A program made the translations under genes and the position numbers. A stretch of DNA of 64,000 bases from Pomphorhynchus laevis (taxonomy: Eukaryota > Acanthocephala > Palaeacanthocephala > Echinorhynchida > Pomphorhynchidae), in assembly GCA_012934845.2 (NCBI GenBank), contig WNNJ02000576.1:1-64000 (forward strand), given 5' to 3'. This document shows positions 12,801 through 24,589 of the stretch, piece after piece (positions within the stretch are counted from its first letter, which is position 1; every line of letters begins with the position of its first letter). The notes beneath the pieces were generated by a model, which saw only the letters and a program-made list of their open reading frames with translations, did no database searches and was not told the origin of the DNA.

Positions 12801-15800
12801 TTGTGAATCTTGCTTACAAGATCCGTATTCTTTTATTGGTCGGTTTCATATTTTCCTCGTGTGATTCTTTCAATTATCTCAGCATCACAATACACTATAA
12901 TAAGAGTGGGTGGGCCTCATCAGCAGTGAACCCTTGCATACATTTTTTGCTTCCGTCCTGTTATTTTTTCTGCTGAATTCCTACAGCTTACGGTTTACGG
13001 TACGGTTAATAAAATGAACGAATAATTAAAAATTCAGTGTGTGGTGGGATCGAATTGCGAATAATACTTACCGCACACACCAACTATAAAACACATAAAT
13101 TGTGTGATTTGGTATATAATCCAAACATAAACTAACATTTCGTGGACAAGGAATTCAACAGAAACAGGACCGAAACGCGAAATGTATGCGTAGACTCACT
13201 GCTGGTGAGGTCAACCCACTCTGATTGTAGTGTACAGTGATGTGATAGGATTGATAGAACCACACGATTATAATATGAAACCGATCAATGAAGAAATTAA
13301 ATTATATTAATTTAATACGAATTATATTTTAAATAATTATTATAATTATGTTTTGATGATGAAAAGTGGGATTATAGTGGGATTGATTTCTAATTATTTA
13401 TGATATGCCATTTATGCTAGACATGTTTACATTGTCTTTTAAAGTGGCATAAACTTTAATAGTTTGAACTTTAACTTAAAGCTTTCAACTTAGAAAAGAT
13501 TATCAAAATATGGAAATATTTTTTTAAACAATGTTATATATTTTTACGATTAATACATTAACTTAACAGAAGCTTATTGCATTTATTTTATCTCAAGTTT
13601 TCCGAGTCGACTGATAGTTTTTAACTCTCTAGTTTTTTAAGGTTCATTTTCAAGTCAATGTAATAGAATAGTTATATTGAATATAATATAATAGACTAAC
13701 AAGAAGAACAAAGAAGCGATTTTCTCTTCTTTTATCTTTTCAATCTTAACTTAACAAAAATATAATAAAAAATAATACTAACAAAATTCTTTAAAGAATT
13801 TTATAAAAGTAAGAACTAACTTAAAATTTACATTAATTAGAGAATACAAATTTAATTTATAATGACAGTTCGAAAGAAAAATGAATTGAAAAATAACGTT
13901 CAGTGGACTAAACTTTACAAACCTAAATAAACTTGTATCAACTAAAATAGTCAATTAAATGAAATTTTATATCTAAAGTAGATTTGATAATCATGAAAAG
14001 TCAATTTTGAGGAATATAATATCAGTATAAAGTGGTTGTTTTTAAAATTGCATAATACATCTGTCTATAGCGACATTGATATCAAACATTCAATCGAATA
14101 TGCATCAATGTCCAAAATAACGATGGTAAATTTATATACAAAAATATTAGTAGTCATTAATCACAATATCTTAAAATAATTAAATTAGTAGTCAAAGAAT
14201 TTGAAAGCTTACAGTTAGTATTTAAATTACTACTTTTAATTGAACTATACAAGTGTTACTTTGATAGTAAAATTTACGAATAGACTGAACCCAAAGACTG
14301 CTACAAACTAGATAGTCGTTGATTAAACATCGTTGTAATACAGTAAGAGACACAATAGGTATTCTATTGAAGAAAATGATCACCACATCGGTTTATAATT
14401 AGTAGAATTTGGTAAATAAGTGATATGTACAAGTGGTTTAAAATTTGTTTAAACTCAGAGACGACAATTGAGGACATAAACTTAAAAAAAGCTTTTAAGT
14501 TTAAATGGTGGCTTTAAACTAATGTATATACTAATTATATATTATAAATTAATAGTATACATTAAAATGTACATTATCTGAGAGATTTACATTCGTGTGT
14601 ACTCTTATGCTAGTTTTAAATAGCATATTACCAACACGAGAACAACAATAATTTATTTTTCGACGTTTCGGCCAATCTCAGTCATTAAGTCAATCACAAA
14701 CTGAGATTGACGAAACGTCGATAAATAAATCACTATTGTTCTCGTATTGGTAAAATGACATTTAAAATTAATACAAATAATTAGTATAATGCATATGATA
14801 TGGTATACGATGATATGTATACAATATCTCAGTATATAATAATTATATTAATAATTATTATATAATTATTATAATATATATTTATATTATATTATATTAT
14901 TAATTAGTATATAATAATTATTAAATGTAGTATTAGAAGCAAGTTATATAGCACAACACTAGGTAAGCAAAGGAAATGTTATTTCAACAATACCTTCCTT
15001 CACGGATTTCAATGGTCATGGATCGAGAGACAACATCCCGTGAAGCTAGATCCTTGGCATTCGGTGCGTATCTTTCCATGAAACGCTCTCCCTTGCTGTT
15101 CACTAAATATCCTCCCTCACCGCGACAACCCTCTGTCATTAGACAACCAGCTCCGTATATACCTAAGAGAAAACATAAGCAAGGAATATAATTTCAAGGA
15201 GTATACCGGTAGGATGAAATTGTATAAACTCCATGTCTTCATTTGGTAAACCAGCACGGGCGATCATTGCGGTACCATCACCGGTACACGTATGTGCAGA
15301 AGTGCACGAAAAATAGCAACGACCATAGCCGCCAGTGGCAATGACAGTATTATTAGCATGAAATCGGTGAAATGTTCCGTCCTCCAGGTTCATCGACATT
15401 GCTCCAACACATCGACCGTTTTTGTTCATCATAATATCCAATGCAAAGTATTCGATAAAATAATCGCAATTATAGCGAAGAGATTGGCCATAAAGTGTGT
15501 GCAAAATAGCATGGCCAGTTCGATCGGCAACGCAACAACATCTGTGCGCCTGTCCACCTTTCCCATAATTGTAACTCTGACCTCCAAATGCTCTCTGATA
15601 TATTTTACCTTCTTTAGTTCGACTGAAAGGCATTCCAATATTTTCAAGCTAAACATAGAAGGCAGCATATGCCTTAGACAACATATTTAAAATGCAGTCA
15701 TTGAATATAAACTGGCAAAACGGATATGACACTTTATTTTAACGTTTCCGTCGAAGCCTTCTTCAGCAAAATTGTAATAGGTTAATTGTTATTTCAGATA

Positions 15801-18800
15801 GTTAATAGTTTATTGTTATACCAAACATATATAATATCGACGCTTTAGTATATAAAATAACTTTATTGTATGATATAAATGATAAATCTTGTAGTGAAAC
15901 TTTATCGAAAAAAGAGGCATCATATTGAAAAACGGTGTTTTATTGTTCGTTTTGCACATCTAGTGCGTTTTCAACAATTGTATTATAAATATCAAAATCA
16001 ACAATTCAATCGTTGAAATTTTATAACATACAAAGACAATATTAAAAATAGCAATCCGTCTCAGTCATAAATTAAAAATGATATCAATATATTATAATAT
16101 GCATTTATAATATTATATAAATTATAAAATTAATTAATATTAATTAATAAATATTAATTATAAATAAAATTTTTATAAATTTAATTATAAATAAATTAAT
16201 ATTTTATAAATTATAAATATTTATAATTTTTAAAACAAACAAAAGATCTGTAGTGCTAGTAATTTGTGTGAAATATTTTTTACTGAACAAAACAATGTTT
16301 TTATACTTATTTACAAGAGTCGTGGTAAAATTGAAAAAATTTACAGAAATTGATAACGGTTATGTTATCGATAGTAGAAACAATAGTAGAAAATAAACTA
16401 TAAGTGATACCTCAATAACGGCTTGCGGAGCTTCTTCACACATATACTGAATTGCATCTTGATCTCCGAGCCAATCAGATCCTTTAACTGTATCATAAAA
16501 GTGCCATCGCCAGTCGTCAGGTTCCATATTTCCCAGAGCAGCATTCACTCCACCCTAAAATAATATATACAAGTAACTGAGCTTATAAATACGTTGTTTA
16601 AAATATAAACTGAATAGTGAAAATACAAAAAGTACAAAATGAACGATCCGAATTTTCACGAAAAATTAGAGCTAGCGAGACTAAGATTCAGAGTATAAGC
16701 AAGCAAATTATAAAAACAACCCGTTAATGACTAGTTCTTTATTAACTTCTAAAAAACATCCTCGTCTATAAACTACTTTAAATACATTATCATTGACATA
16801 GCCTAATTTTGTCCAATATACCTAGGGTCAAGAATAATAACTCCTGTAAATGCTTGTGTTATGCTCGTATGATAAATATACTATCGTTATGAACATTCCC
16901 TAAAGCATATATTGCGGAGTTATAAAAATACTGTCAAAATCAAATATTTATTACAATTTTTATCTTTGGTAGAATGACGAATAAAAACACGCACAAAATC
17001 ATTTAGATTTAATAATCGCTAATTCATTTCGGGCTATAGTAATGAAAAATGCAAAACCTACTAGCTATTTCAATATTGATGATAACTTCTCTTAACTGAA
17101 TATATAAAATTAACGGGTAATAATTTGTTTAGATTTATATGTTTATAATTTAATTGTTATTGAAATTAAATATTAATATAATTTATTATTAATAACTTTT
17201 GGTATCGATGAGTAATCTAATACAATAATATAATTAAATTTTATAACAGGCATATGATAATATGTATTTGTGTGTTTACGTCACTAAAGTTGTGCTTCTA
17301 TATACGTGAAAATTTATATGATTCCTTCTAAAGGGCAATCGCAGAATGTGCCAAATATCATGATCTGTGGCCTTTAGCATTCTTAACGTAAATCGACTCA
17401 ATTTGTAGCTCAGATTTTAAATTAAAAAATATATATGCATTCTAAAATGAAAGCTTTAAAGAATATTGTTAATTGAGAAAATGTTAGAGTTTTGTTCATT
17501 AGAAAAAACAAATTACAATACATGAGTATTGCGGAACTTAGACAAATTCACGTGTTTAAGCTCGACATCTATCCACGTACGAAAATATTTCGAATGATAG
17601 CTGTTGAAAGTAGTAGGACTGAAACAGAGTATCAGCAAGTGATGATGACCAAGCAAAGTGATCAGTAGTCGTGTACTGATTATGAATATTATCGCGTTAG
17701 CTAAATATCTAACGGATACAAATAACACTCATACGCATGCCAATACAATTTCAATTTAAGACAATTTAAGTGAAATAGATCGATTTTTATTAGATTGATG
17801 CAATTTCGATTTTTACTACAAAACGAAATTGTATATTTTTAAAAATTAAAAATAGAAATATGATGAATGCGAAGTATCAATTTTTAATTAAGTAAGTATG
17901 TGTATAATTACTTAAGTACAATAGAAATTAAATAATAAATATTAAAACTTTTATAATTAAAATTAAGACAATAAAATATAAATATTCAATAAAAATAGCT
18001 CAATTTAATGATGTGGAATATGAGCAAACCGTTTAAACGTTTATAAAAGTAATATATTAAAAACTTGTGTCGCTTGTTCTCAACTGGTATATATTTATCT
18101 ATACTGCATGTGCATATATACAGCCGACGATATTATCATTAAATGTCATTCATTAGGAAAATTTAAAATGATGCGAAATACAAAATATGAATCATGAATA
18201 AAACGCTAACCTGAGCAGCAATCGTGTGACTTCTGGTGGGAAACAATTTTGAAATTACGGCAGTTTTAAAACCAAGGTTTGCGAGACCATATGCAGCTCG
18301 AAGACCAGCACCTCCCGCACCAACAATAATAGCATCATATTGATGATCGACAACTTTATAGCCCTTTAAATCCTTTAAAAATATAGAAAGTTATAAAAAA
18401 TCAAAAAGCTAAAAGTTCATAAATTGTCAATGTATTTTTTATCACAGAGAAGAGCAATCAGATAGAAATGAATTAATTTGAAGTATGGAGTAATTCAGAA
18501 TTTAAGTTTTCTTAAATAAGAAAATTACATTTATTTTTAAACGCGAAATTGTCAATGCACATATTACATCGTCACTATCGTCATTGGTATCATCAGTGCA
18601 TTGTAATCACTGACGTCAGTGCATTGTAATCATTGATATCACTAATATATGTATCGAAAATTTCGAGTCTAGAAATAAATAAATTTCTGTGTTTGGTACA
18701 AAATAAATTAATATAGAATTGCAAATAATACAACAAACATCTCATACACAAATTTGGTCATAAGATTTGGTCATGACCTCTCAGTCTTATTCTGATGCAT

Positions 18801-21800
18801 CGTTGGTTATTTATTAGTCAAGTTATAAAAATTGACTTTTTTAAAATTTTCAATTTTAATTTCAGATTAATTATTAAAAATATTTTATGACAATTATTAA
18901 TTATTATTTAATTATTTATTATAAATTATTAAAATAAAATTCATAATTATTTTTTATTTATAAATAATATAAAATACTTAGACTCAGTTAGGTAATCTGA
19001 TTTATAAGATTTTACAAACATTTATAACAGCCATTTTATAATAATTTGGAAATAATTAAAAACAGCTAATTTATGTATTCATTATCAAAAGATATTAATA
19101 TATAACTAATATTTGATTAATGCCAATAAAATATTTAATAAATTAATTTTAATGCCAATTTAAATTTACAGTGCATTAGATAACACAAGAATAACAAAAT
19201 TAAATCGGTCAAAAAGTTAAAAATGAAAAATAGAGAATGAAACAAAATTGCTTATTAAGAACATAATTCCATGATTATAATAATGTTGAGCATTTTTCCA
19301 ACCTAAGGCTAGAAAACACCCGTTGTATTCGAAATTTCACTTTGACTTATACCATTTTCTAAAAGAACATGTTCTATTTCACTTCCAAAAAAAACAATTA
19401 TCCTACATTTTTATCTTTTTTAAGTATTTAATTGGTAAAATTCGGTTGAATGCAAAATTTGGTTGAATACAAATGCAAAGTATATTTTGAAATATGCAAT
19501 TCTTCAAGCAGTACAATAGCTTATATATTATATAAATAGCTTATATCTGATAACCCTTCTTCAGCAACGATTTCAAAAATCGTTGCTGAAGAATTTTTTG
19601 AAATCGTTGCTGAAGAAGGGTTATCCGAAAGCTTTGAAATAAATTGTGTTTATTACATTATTATCACGATTTAAATTAATATTATATATATCATTTTTTA
19701 ATAAAACGGTATCTTCGTTAATACTGAGTTTTGTAAAAGCCCAATTGCTCATAGGTTGATGTTAATAACATTTCGATCTTTGTTTGAAAATAGTCCGGAG
19801 TTTGTATCGAATCGGCAATGCAACGAGCCAGTGTTACTTATTGGATTTGTTGTGAAGCCTGTCACGAATAAATAAAACAAGAATGAGAATAGTGTTTTTA
19901 TAAAATAATAAAATCCGAAAGTCAAGTGTCTGTAATAGATGCGCTATTTCGCGGATATTAATCATCTTCTACAAACAAAGTATATTTAGAGATTTGTAAA
20001 GTTGATGCGCAAAGATGAATTTTGGTAAAAAAACCGTTGTATTCGAAATTTCACATTGACTTGTAGCATTTTCTAAAACACTATGTCTAGCCCGCAAGAT
20101 AATGAATAATAAGAAATAAATTCGTCCAGATAAAAGTATATGCAATGAAAATAAAGAAACGTTTTGATGATGTTGAAAACAGCTAGCAAAATATGTAGTA
20201 TTTTGATTTACACCGGCAATCAAAGCAGATATTTATATTTGTGTCTAAGACGTTTCGTCCTTTACTGGACTTGTTCCATTGTAAGTCTATTTTTTAATTA
20301 AATTAAGAATAGTCAGACTGACTATTCTTGATTTAAAATGATATATTGTTTAAATCAGTTTAAAATATATTATCAGATGTAATATTATGTATATTATTAG
20401 ATTTTATAGATATTATTAGTTATATTATTATATTATTAGAAATAACATGTTATTTAATATATTATTTAAATGAGTTTATATTTTATATTGTTTAATATGC
20501 TGGGTAATATATAATTATTAGATGATATCAGTTGTTAAATTATAAGCAAACTTGTGTTTTAAAAACGTTACGAAAATACTAAGCTTTGCTTGAACATTTA
20601 CCGAAGTTACAGCAGCAGCTTTACTTCCAATAGTTGCGAATGATCTTGTAAACTTGGGTATTTGTAAATGTAGTGAGCCAGGTTTCTAAACACAAATGTA
20701 ATGTCATCATGCTTATCTGTATAAATTAGAACATTAAGCCCTCAAAACTATCTAGCATGGCCAAATTTTCTAAATAATGATTTATTATGCTAAACATTTT
20801 CAAATCTCAGTTACGATATAAAACTGCTAATTTAAAAAAGCTATTTTTGCTATACTTAATCTAAACACTATAATGAGCATATAGTCAATACTATGTCGAT
20901 CAACATGTTCAGCAACAACGTTTACAATTAGCTACCATTAAATCAATTACCGTAACTTTCTATCCAATAAAATCCTATACAAAAAAACAAGAATTAAAAC
21001 GTATACATTGTATTTGTCTATAAATGATTTATTTACGAGAGAACAATTTACTAATATATTTGAAAAATTTAATTGATCGTTTCATTAATTGATTTAATCT
21101 ATATACAACAAAACTAATCAAATAACGTTCATATGTACTAGCGATGATAGCTGCAATTAGTAAAGTTCAAACACTAAAAATAAGCAATTAAAGTATAAAA
21201 GTTAAAAAATGTGGTTTGCAATCTCGATGTTTGCATATTATTTGTTCTTAGAACAACAAACATGACAATAGCCTCAATGTGGACAATGAATATGATATGG
21301 CAACTAAAATATTTTTCTGCACTAATAATCTCAATAAATGATATTGATAATGATAATAAAAACGAAGCCTTAATTAAATACTTGGTTATAGTTTAAAATT
21401 AGCTTTTAATGATCTGATCGCCATTTATCTTATTAGTCCATTCTTACAAGACAAATATAGCAGATATATGCCATTTTGTGAAAGGATTAATACATATCAT
21501 TCGATAAAGCTAATAGATTTTAATTACATTAAAATGTACTGATGAACATCAATATTGTATTCAATAAAAGTTGAATTCGAGAGTAGAGCTTAGGCCTTGT
21601 CAATCTGAAGACACACGACATGCTCGTGTAAGTGAAATTCATAAGAAGTAACGATACAATAGATTATCCAACAAAAAATTTTCGACAATTTCCGACTGCT
21701 TCCGATCATTGCTAGCAGCAAATTTGGCATCGATATCTATTGATATGAGAGCAATCAACTACCGAAATATTTGGTTACAAAAATTGAATACTTAATGATC

Positions 21801-23264
21801 GATTTAATTATCAATCACTCTTCTTGTTAAACCAAGTTCATGTTTTTTGTTAGTTGATGTGATTGAAAAAGGGAATTAAGAGGATGAAAGTGATTTATTC
21901 AAAAATAGAAGTTTATTTTGATATTTCGAAATAGCCTATGCTGTCGTCAAATCAAGAAAGAAAATAATATTGATATTTGATGTTTCAATTAGCGAAATCA
22001 GTTGTTTACTTCTATATAAAAAGCACAGCATTTGTTCTCAAATTAAAACAAACTAAAATATTTATTATTTAATAAATAAAGATTTAAGATAAAGATTTTA
22101 AATATTAAGGAATTTATAAGGAATTTAAATTGCGCATATCATATGATATGATAACAGAATATTCATATTGAAAAATTAAATTATATTTGTCCTTTGGAAT
22201 ATGTTCTATCTTCCTGGATTATATCATCCAAATAATATGTGTAAAATCGGATATTCTATAAATGTAAATTGTATACATAGCACCTAATGTATTGCATCTA
22301 ATGCTTTATTTTCGTTTTTAACAAATTGCAAAAATGAAATCATTAATATCACAGACAAACGTTGAATTACGGCTGGTGACTAAGGTGGGTGTTGTTGATA
22401 GTCTAACATTGGCTATCTGTGTTGTTTTAATAAACATATTAGTATTTGCAACACACTATACTTAGGATTCCACTTCGATGTTTACCTTTCCAAAAAAAAA
22501 CTTCGTCCGCGACAAGGTCCGCTCGTCTAACTCAATTCTACGTGATATCCGCCGTATCCGCCCCCTTATCGACTTCCGTTCATGTATGTCTCTTCCTTTA
22601 TTGCTTTTCCCTAAAATCGATTACTGCCTCAGCCTTTTCGTCAATCTCCTAAATCCATCATCCTACCCCTACAACGCATCATCAACTCCGCCGTTCGAAT
22701 GCTCCTACGTCTCGGTCGCTTTGACCACACATCCACATATCTTGCTTAACTCTCCTGGCCTACCATCCACATTCGCATACAACTCCGCCTTCTTCTCGTA
22801 ACTCTTCGTCTCATCGATGTCGGCTCCCCATCGTTCATCAACCTCCCTTTTTTGACGACACTCGTCCCACCTCTCTATCACTGCGTTCCCGTAATTCCCT
22901 CTTATTCTACGTTCCCAACTACTATAACAACTACGGTCTCCGATCCTTCCTCGGCTCCGTTCCACTCGCCTGGAATCAGTCCCCACTCGACTTCCGCCGC
23001 GCTCCCTCCTTTATTGCATTCAAATACCGCCTCCGTACTCACCTCTGCGAAACATATTTAGATTTTTTGTTGTTGTGGTCATGTAAGCGTGCGCCGGCAC
23101 GCATTTGCCACGTAAAAATAAATCTTTTTTATACGATAATAAAGTCAGTTTTGAGGCGAAAGCTTATTTAATAAGATGCAAAGTAGCAATATAAAACCAA
23201 AAACGAAAATACATACATTACTGTTTCTAGTGAGAATCTTTGCACAGCGCCAAGCCGATGACAT
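6773..23264 (-). CDS. SDHA: Succinate dehydrogenase flavoprotein subunit, mitochondrial; 13-exon gene
   Basis: Catalytic subunit of respiratory complex II and of the citric acid cycle: it oxidises succinate to fumarate and passes electrons through covalently bound FAD to the iron-sulphur subunit, on the matrix face of the inner mitochondrial membrane. Thirteen exons join in phase to about 659 aa (human SDHA has 664). Visible landmarks are a basic N-terminal presequence, the dinucleotide motif [11 protein letters not shown] (about 61-71), the flavinylated His in [12 protein letters not shown] (residue 93), substrate-site residues in [20 protein letters not shown] and [13 protein letters not shown], and a conserved C-terminal EYR-like SYRPVID. 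Every intron is GT-AG. Introns hold two antisense LINE fragments (9233-10246, 22452-23124) and foldback elements. Identity is certain; only exon 1 rests on splice logic rather than conservation. Confidence 0.97.
6914..7027 (-). CDS. SDHA: SDHA exon 12 (residues 594-631)
   Basis: Encodes [20 protein letters not shown] and HWRKHTLS, as in the human C-terminal domain. Acceptor TTGCAG, donor GTAATC. Confidence 0.97.
8524..8667 (-). CDS. SDHA: SDHA exon 11 (residues 546-593)
   Basis: Encodes [18 protein letters not shown] and [14 protein letters not shown], the most conserved part of the C-terminal domain. Acceptor GTCTAG, donor GTACTT. Confidence 0.98.
8819..8917 (-). CDS. SDHA: SDHA exon 10 (residues 513-545)
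   Basis: Encodes [19 protein letters not shown], the conserved capping region helix. Acceptor CTGCAG, donor GTAAGA; 33 codons. Confidence 0.97.
8989..9081 (-). CDS. SDHA: SDHA exon 9 (residues 482-512)
   Basis: Encodes [19 protein letters not shown] and [10 protein letters not shown], matching the human stretch that ends LRLSMQK. Acceptor TTTTTAG, donor GTGTAT. Confidence 0.97.
9233..10246 (+). mobile_element. LINE family A, 5'-truncated copy in SDHA intron 8
   Basis: The copy starts inside the reverse transcriptase just before the PQGSVLGP block and runs to the family 3' hairpin (10211-10226) and the AAATAAATA tail. Frames shift several times between [20 protein letters not shown] (about 9370) and the C-terminal part, so it is dead. 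It lies antisense to SDHA. The loop of its hairpin reads GCCG, as in the copies at 22452 and 59818, marking a subfamily apart from the GCTG-loop copies. Confidence 0.93.
10294..10488. repeat. Foldback (MITE-like) element in SDHA intron 8
   Basis: Two imperfect inverted arms, about 10294-10366 and 10415-10488, share ATCAGTAG at the ends and GGCAGAGA-ACTC-TAGA-AGCGCAAGGAT inside (dashes mark differences). The roughly 50-base centre has no coding potential. It is non-autonomous; the family is unknown. Confidence 0.85.
10776..10973 (-). CDS. SDHA: SDHA exon 8 (residues 416-481)
   Basis: Encodes [18 protein letters not shown] and then [18 protein letters not shown], the segment with the second substrate-site Arg. 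Acceptor TGTAG, donor GTAATT; 66 codons in phase 0. Confidence 0.98.
11039..11234 (-). CDS. SDHA: SDHA exon 7 (residues 350-415)
   Basis: Encodes [19 protein letters not shown] through [15 protein letters not shown] and [23 protein letters not shown] holds a substrate-binding His. Acceptor TTTCAG, donor GTAAAT. Confidence 0.98.
11235..12830. other. SDHA intron 6 (distal part), nothing recognised
   Basis: AT-rich intron sequence without identifiable genes or repeats before the inverted repeat at 12831. Confidence 0.5.
12831..13291. repeat. Large foldback element with ~145-bp arms in SDHA intron 6
   Basis: Left arm 12831-12982 and right arm 13149-13291 are inverted copies at roughly 80 percent identity by eye, both ending near GGTTTCATAT and both holding AGAGTGGG and CAGCAGTGA. 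The 166-base spacer has no long frame. The right-arm sequence recurs once at 1421-1525, beside a gypsy-like fossil. Either this is a MITE with long arms or it is an inverted pair of element ends. Confidence 0.9.
14612..14769. repeat. Foldback element with ACGTTTCG core in SDHA intron 6
   Basis: Inverted arms of about 70 bases meet around 14691 and contain CGACGTTTCG and CCAATCTCAG, with a short unmatched centre. The outer ends read TTACCAA-ACGAGAACAA. The stretch from 13292 to this element holds nothing else recognisable. Confidence 0.88.
14994..15162 (-). CDS. SDHA: SDHA exon 6 (residues 294-350)
   Basis: Continues [17 protein letters not shown] and ends [20 protein letters not shown] carries the catalytic Arg. 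The final Arg codon is split AG|G. Acceptor TCTTAG, donor GTATTG. Confidence 0.98.
15207..15648 (-). CDS. SDHA: SDHA exon 5 (residues 147-294)
   Basis: The largest exon. It runs from [11 protein letters not shown] through [16 protein letters not shown] and ATGGYGR to QFHPTG, where the His lies at the substrate site. The acceptor is GTTTAG; the donor GTATAC splits the Gly codon after one base. Confidence 0.98.
15738..15776 (+). repeat. ACGTTTCCGTCGAAGCCTTC motif in SDHA intron 4
   Basis: Reads TTTATTTTAACGTTTCCGTC then GAAGCCTTCTTCAGCAA. A degenerate reverse-strand version lies at 19600-19650 (TTGCTGAAGAAGGGTTATCC then GAAAGC-TTGAAATAAA) and a shorter relative at 20247-20275. It looks like the end of a dispersed element. 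Confidence 0.6.
16411..16554 (-). CDS. SDHA: SDHA exon 4 (residues 99-146)
   Basis: Encodes [20 protein letters not shown] and then [17 protein letters not shown], nearly identical to the human protein. Acceptor TTTTAG, donor GTATCA, 48 codons. Confidence 0.98.
16555..18210. other. SDHA intron 3, nothing recognised
   Basis: AT-rich intron between exons 3 and 4 without recognisable genes or repeats. Confidence 0.5.
18211..18372 (-). CDS. SDHA: SDHA exon 3 (residues 45-98), FAD-binding
   Basis: Holds the FAD-binding loop [15 protein letters not shown] and ends in [11 protein letters not shown], whose His is the covalent FAD attachment point in all SDHA proteins. Acceptor TTTAAAG, donor GTTAGC; 162 bp, 54 codons. 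Confidence 0.98.
19549..19625. repeat. Perfect 31-bp inverted repeat in SDHA intron 2
   Basis: Arms 19549-19579 and 19595-19625 are exactly complementary (starting GATAACCCTTCTTCAGCAAC) around a 15-base spacer. The spacer itself repeats part of the arm (TCGTTGCTGAAGAA), so the region can fold in two registers. This suggests origin by snap-back copying from the neighbouring motif. Confidence 0.95.
20602..20685 (-). CDS. SDHA: SDHA exon 2 (residues 17-44)
   Basis: Encodes [20 protein letters not shown] and on to VTS, the rest of the presequence; RSFATIG is a plausible cleavage region. Acceptor TGTTTAG, donor GTAAAT, phase 0 to phase 0. Confidence 0.9.
22452..23124 (+). mobile_element. LINE family A, 5'-truncated copy in SDHA intron 1
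   Basis: Covers the end of the reverse transcriptase, the C-terminal region (ACTACGGTCTCCGATCCTTC) and the 3' hairpin at 23087-23102 followed by AAAATAAATC. It is nearly identical to the 3' two thirds of the copy at 9233-10246, so both come from one young subfamily. Frames are interrupted. It is antisense to SDHA and ends about 90 bases from exon 1. Confidence 0.93.
23217..23264 (-). CDS. SDHA: SDHA exon 1 (residues 1-16)
   Basis: ATG at 23264-23262 starts [16 protein letters not shown], basic and without acidic residues, as expected for a mitochondrial presequence. The donor GTATGT follows AAT and leaves phase 0, matching exon 2. A nearer GTAATG site would give the wrong phase. Confidence 0.75.
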
Positions 23265-24230
23265 CTATAAAGAACATAAACGTTTGAGTAAACGGAAATT
23301 TGAAAACTAAAAACGAATAAATCACAGTCAAATGATTTTTATTAACAGGCTATTTGGATCACATACGTAAAAACACAACATTGACCGGGATTATCCGAGC
23401 TATCAATCGAATTATTAAAAAATCAAAGAAGCATAGCGAAATGGTGAAATTGTTAAATTTCAAAAATATTAATTATTAATTTAAGCACATTATTGCAACA
23501 TGTTTTATGCACGAGCATAAAACATATTTCGCCTTGTAAAAGCTCAAAGAACTACATATAATGTAGTTCTTCAAATCATACAAAGAACTACATATCATGC
23601 AATGCAAACATGACACTTCAAACACAAAAAAAAATAATTATCCGTAAATTACGGTGATGCAACAATTACAGTAATGAACCTTTGGATAATCATGATTTTT
23701 GTGATGCGGCCAGAACATCAATACTCAACTACTCGCTTGTGAAAGCCAATCATACAAATTACATAAGTTGCGAAATGTCAAATTTGATTTCACTAACAAA
23801 TGTATTACTTACGGTGATTTCGAAGCAGCTTAATTACGTGAACTACATTTATCATTGCCTGGAAATAGGCATATCGGCTGCAATGAGTATGATGCATAAA
23901 CTAGTCTATAAAAACACTTATTATTTTAACCTACAATAAATTAAAATAGCATTCGGGAGCAGCTAGATGAACTTTGAAGCATTTTAAGCGAAATTCAAAA
24001 GATTGTCTAAGTTTGTAGTTTACTAAGTGTTGATAAATATGCTTTACTACACTCGTTAGAATGTACTTATGATGTATTTATGATGCACTTCTCGATGACT
24101 AATTAAATAATTTAAAATAATCTAAAATGTAACACATTCACATGCTCAACTTAAAATGAATTTAAACTGTCTGTTTAATACTAAACAGTTTACTACTGCT
24201 TTTTAAAATTTAGTCCTACTAAATTTAGTA

Positions 24231-24562
24231 ACGCGTCTGCCGCTATGTATCCAAATAATCGTGTTGACCAAATAATAGTTTTGAATGTGTATATAGAAAT
24301 GCGACTAAATTGATTCCCTCTGTTAATCATTCTCGTATAAAAATCGGTTAAAGACACTGGATGTATTCTCCATTCAATATGAATTCATGCAGTTTGATCT
24401 GTTTAGTATGAAATATTCTTCATAATTGTAATCACCCCCTAAAGGGATTTTAGAACTAAGGGATTAGTATTCATTACGCGGCCATTCGTGAATGTTAAAG
24501 CAAACTAAATTTTGTATTTTCATTACACGCGTCTGCCGCTATGTATCCAAATAATCGTGTTG
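24231..24562. repeat. 36-bp perfect direct repeat flanking 260 bases
   Basis: ACGCGTCTGCCGCTATGTAT plus CCAAATAATCGTGTTG occurs exactly at 24231-24266 and again at 24527-24562. The 260 bases between hold no gene. The repeat is too long for a usual target duplication; a local duplication or recombination scar is likelier. Confidence 0.9.
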
Positions 24563-24589
24563 CTTCAGCACGACATTGATAATCGTATA

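Noticed and set aside
13030-13075. TGGTGGGATCGAA as an LTR-retroelement primer binding site inside the foldback spacer
   Set aside because: Its complement would place CCA directly after a T-loop-like word, leaving no acceptor stem; no LTR boundary was found beside it.
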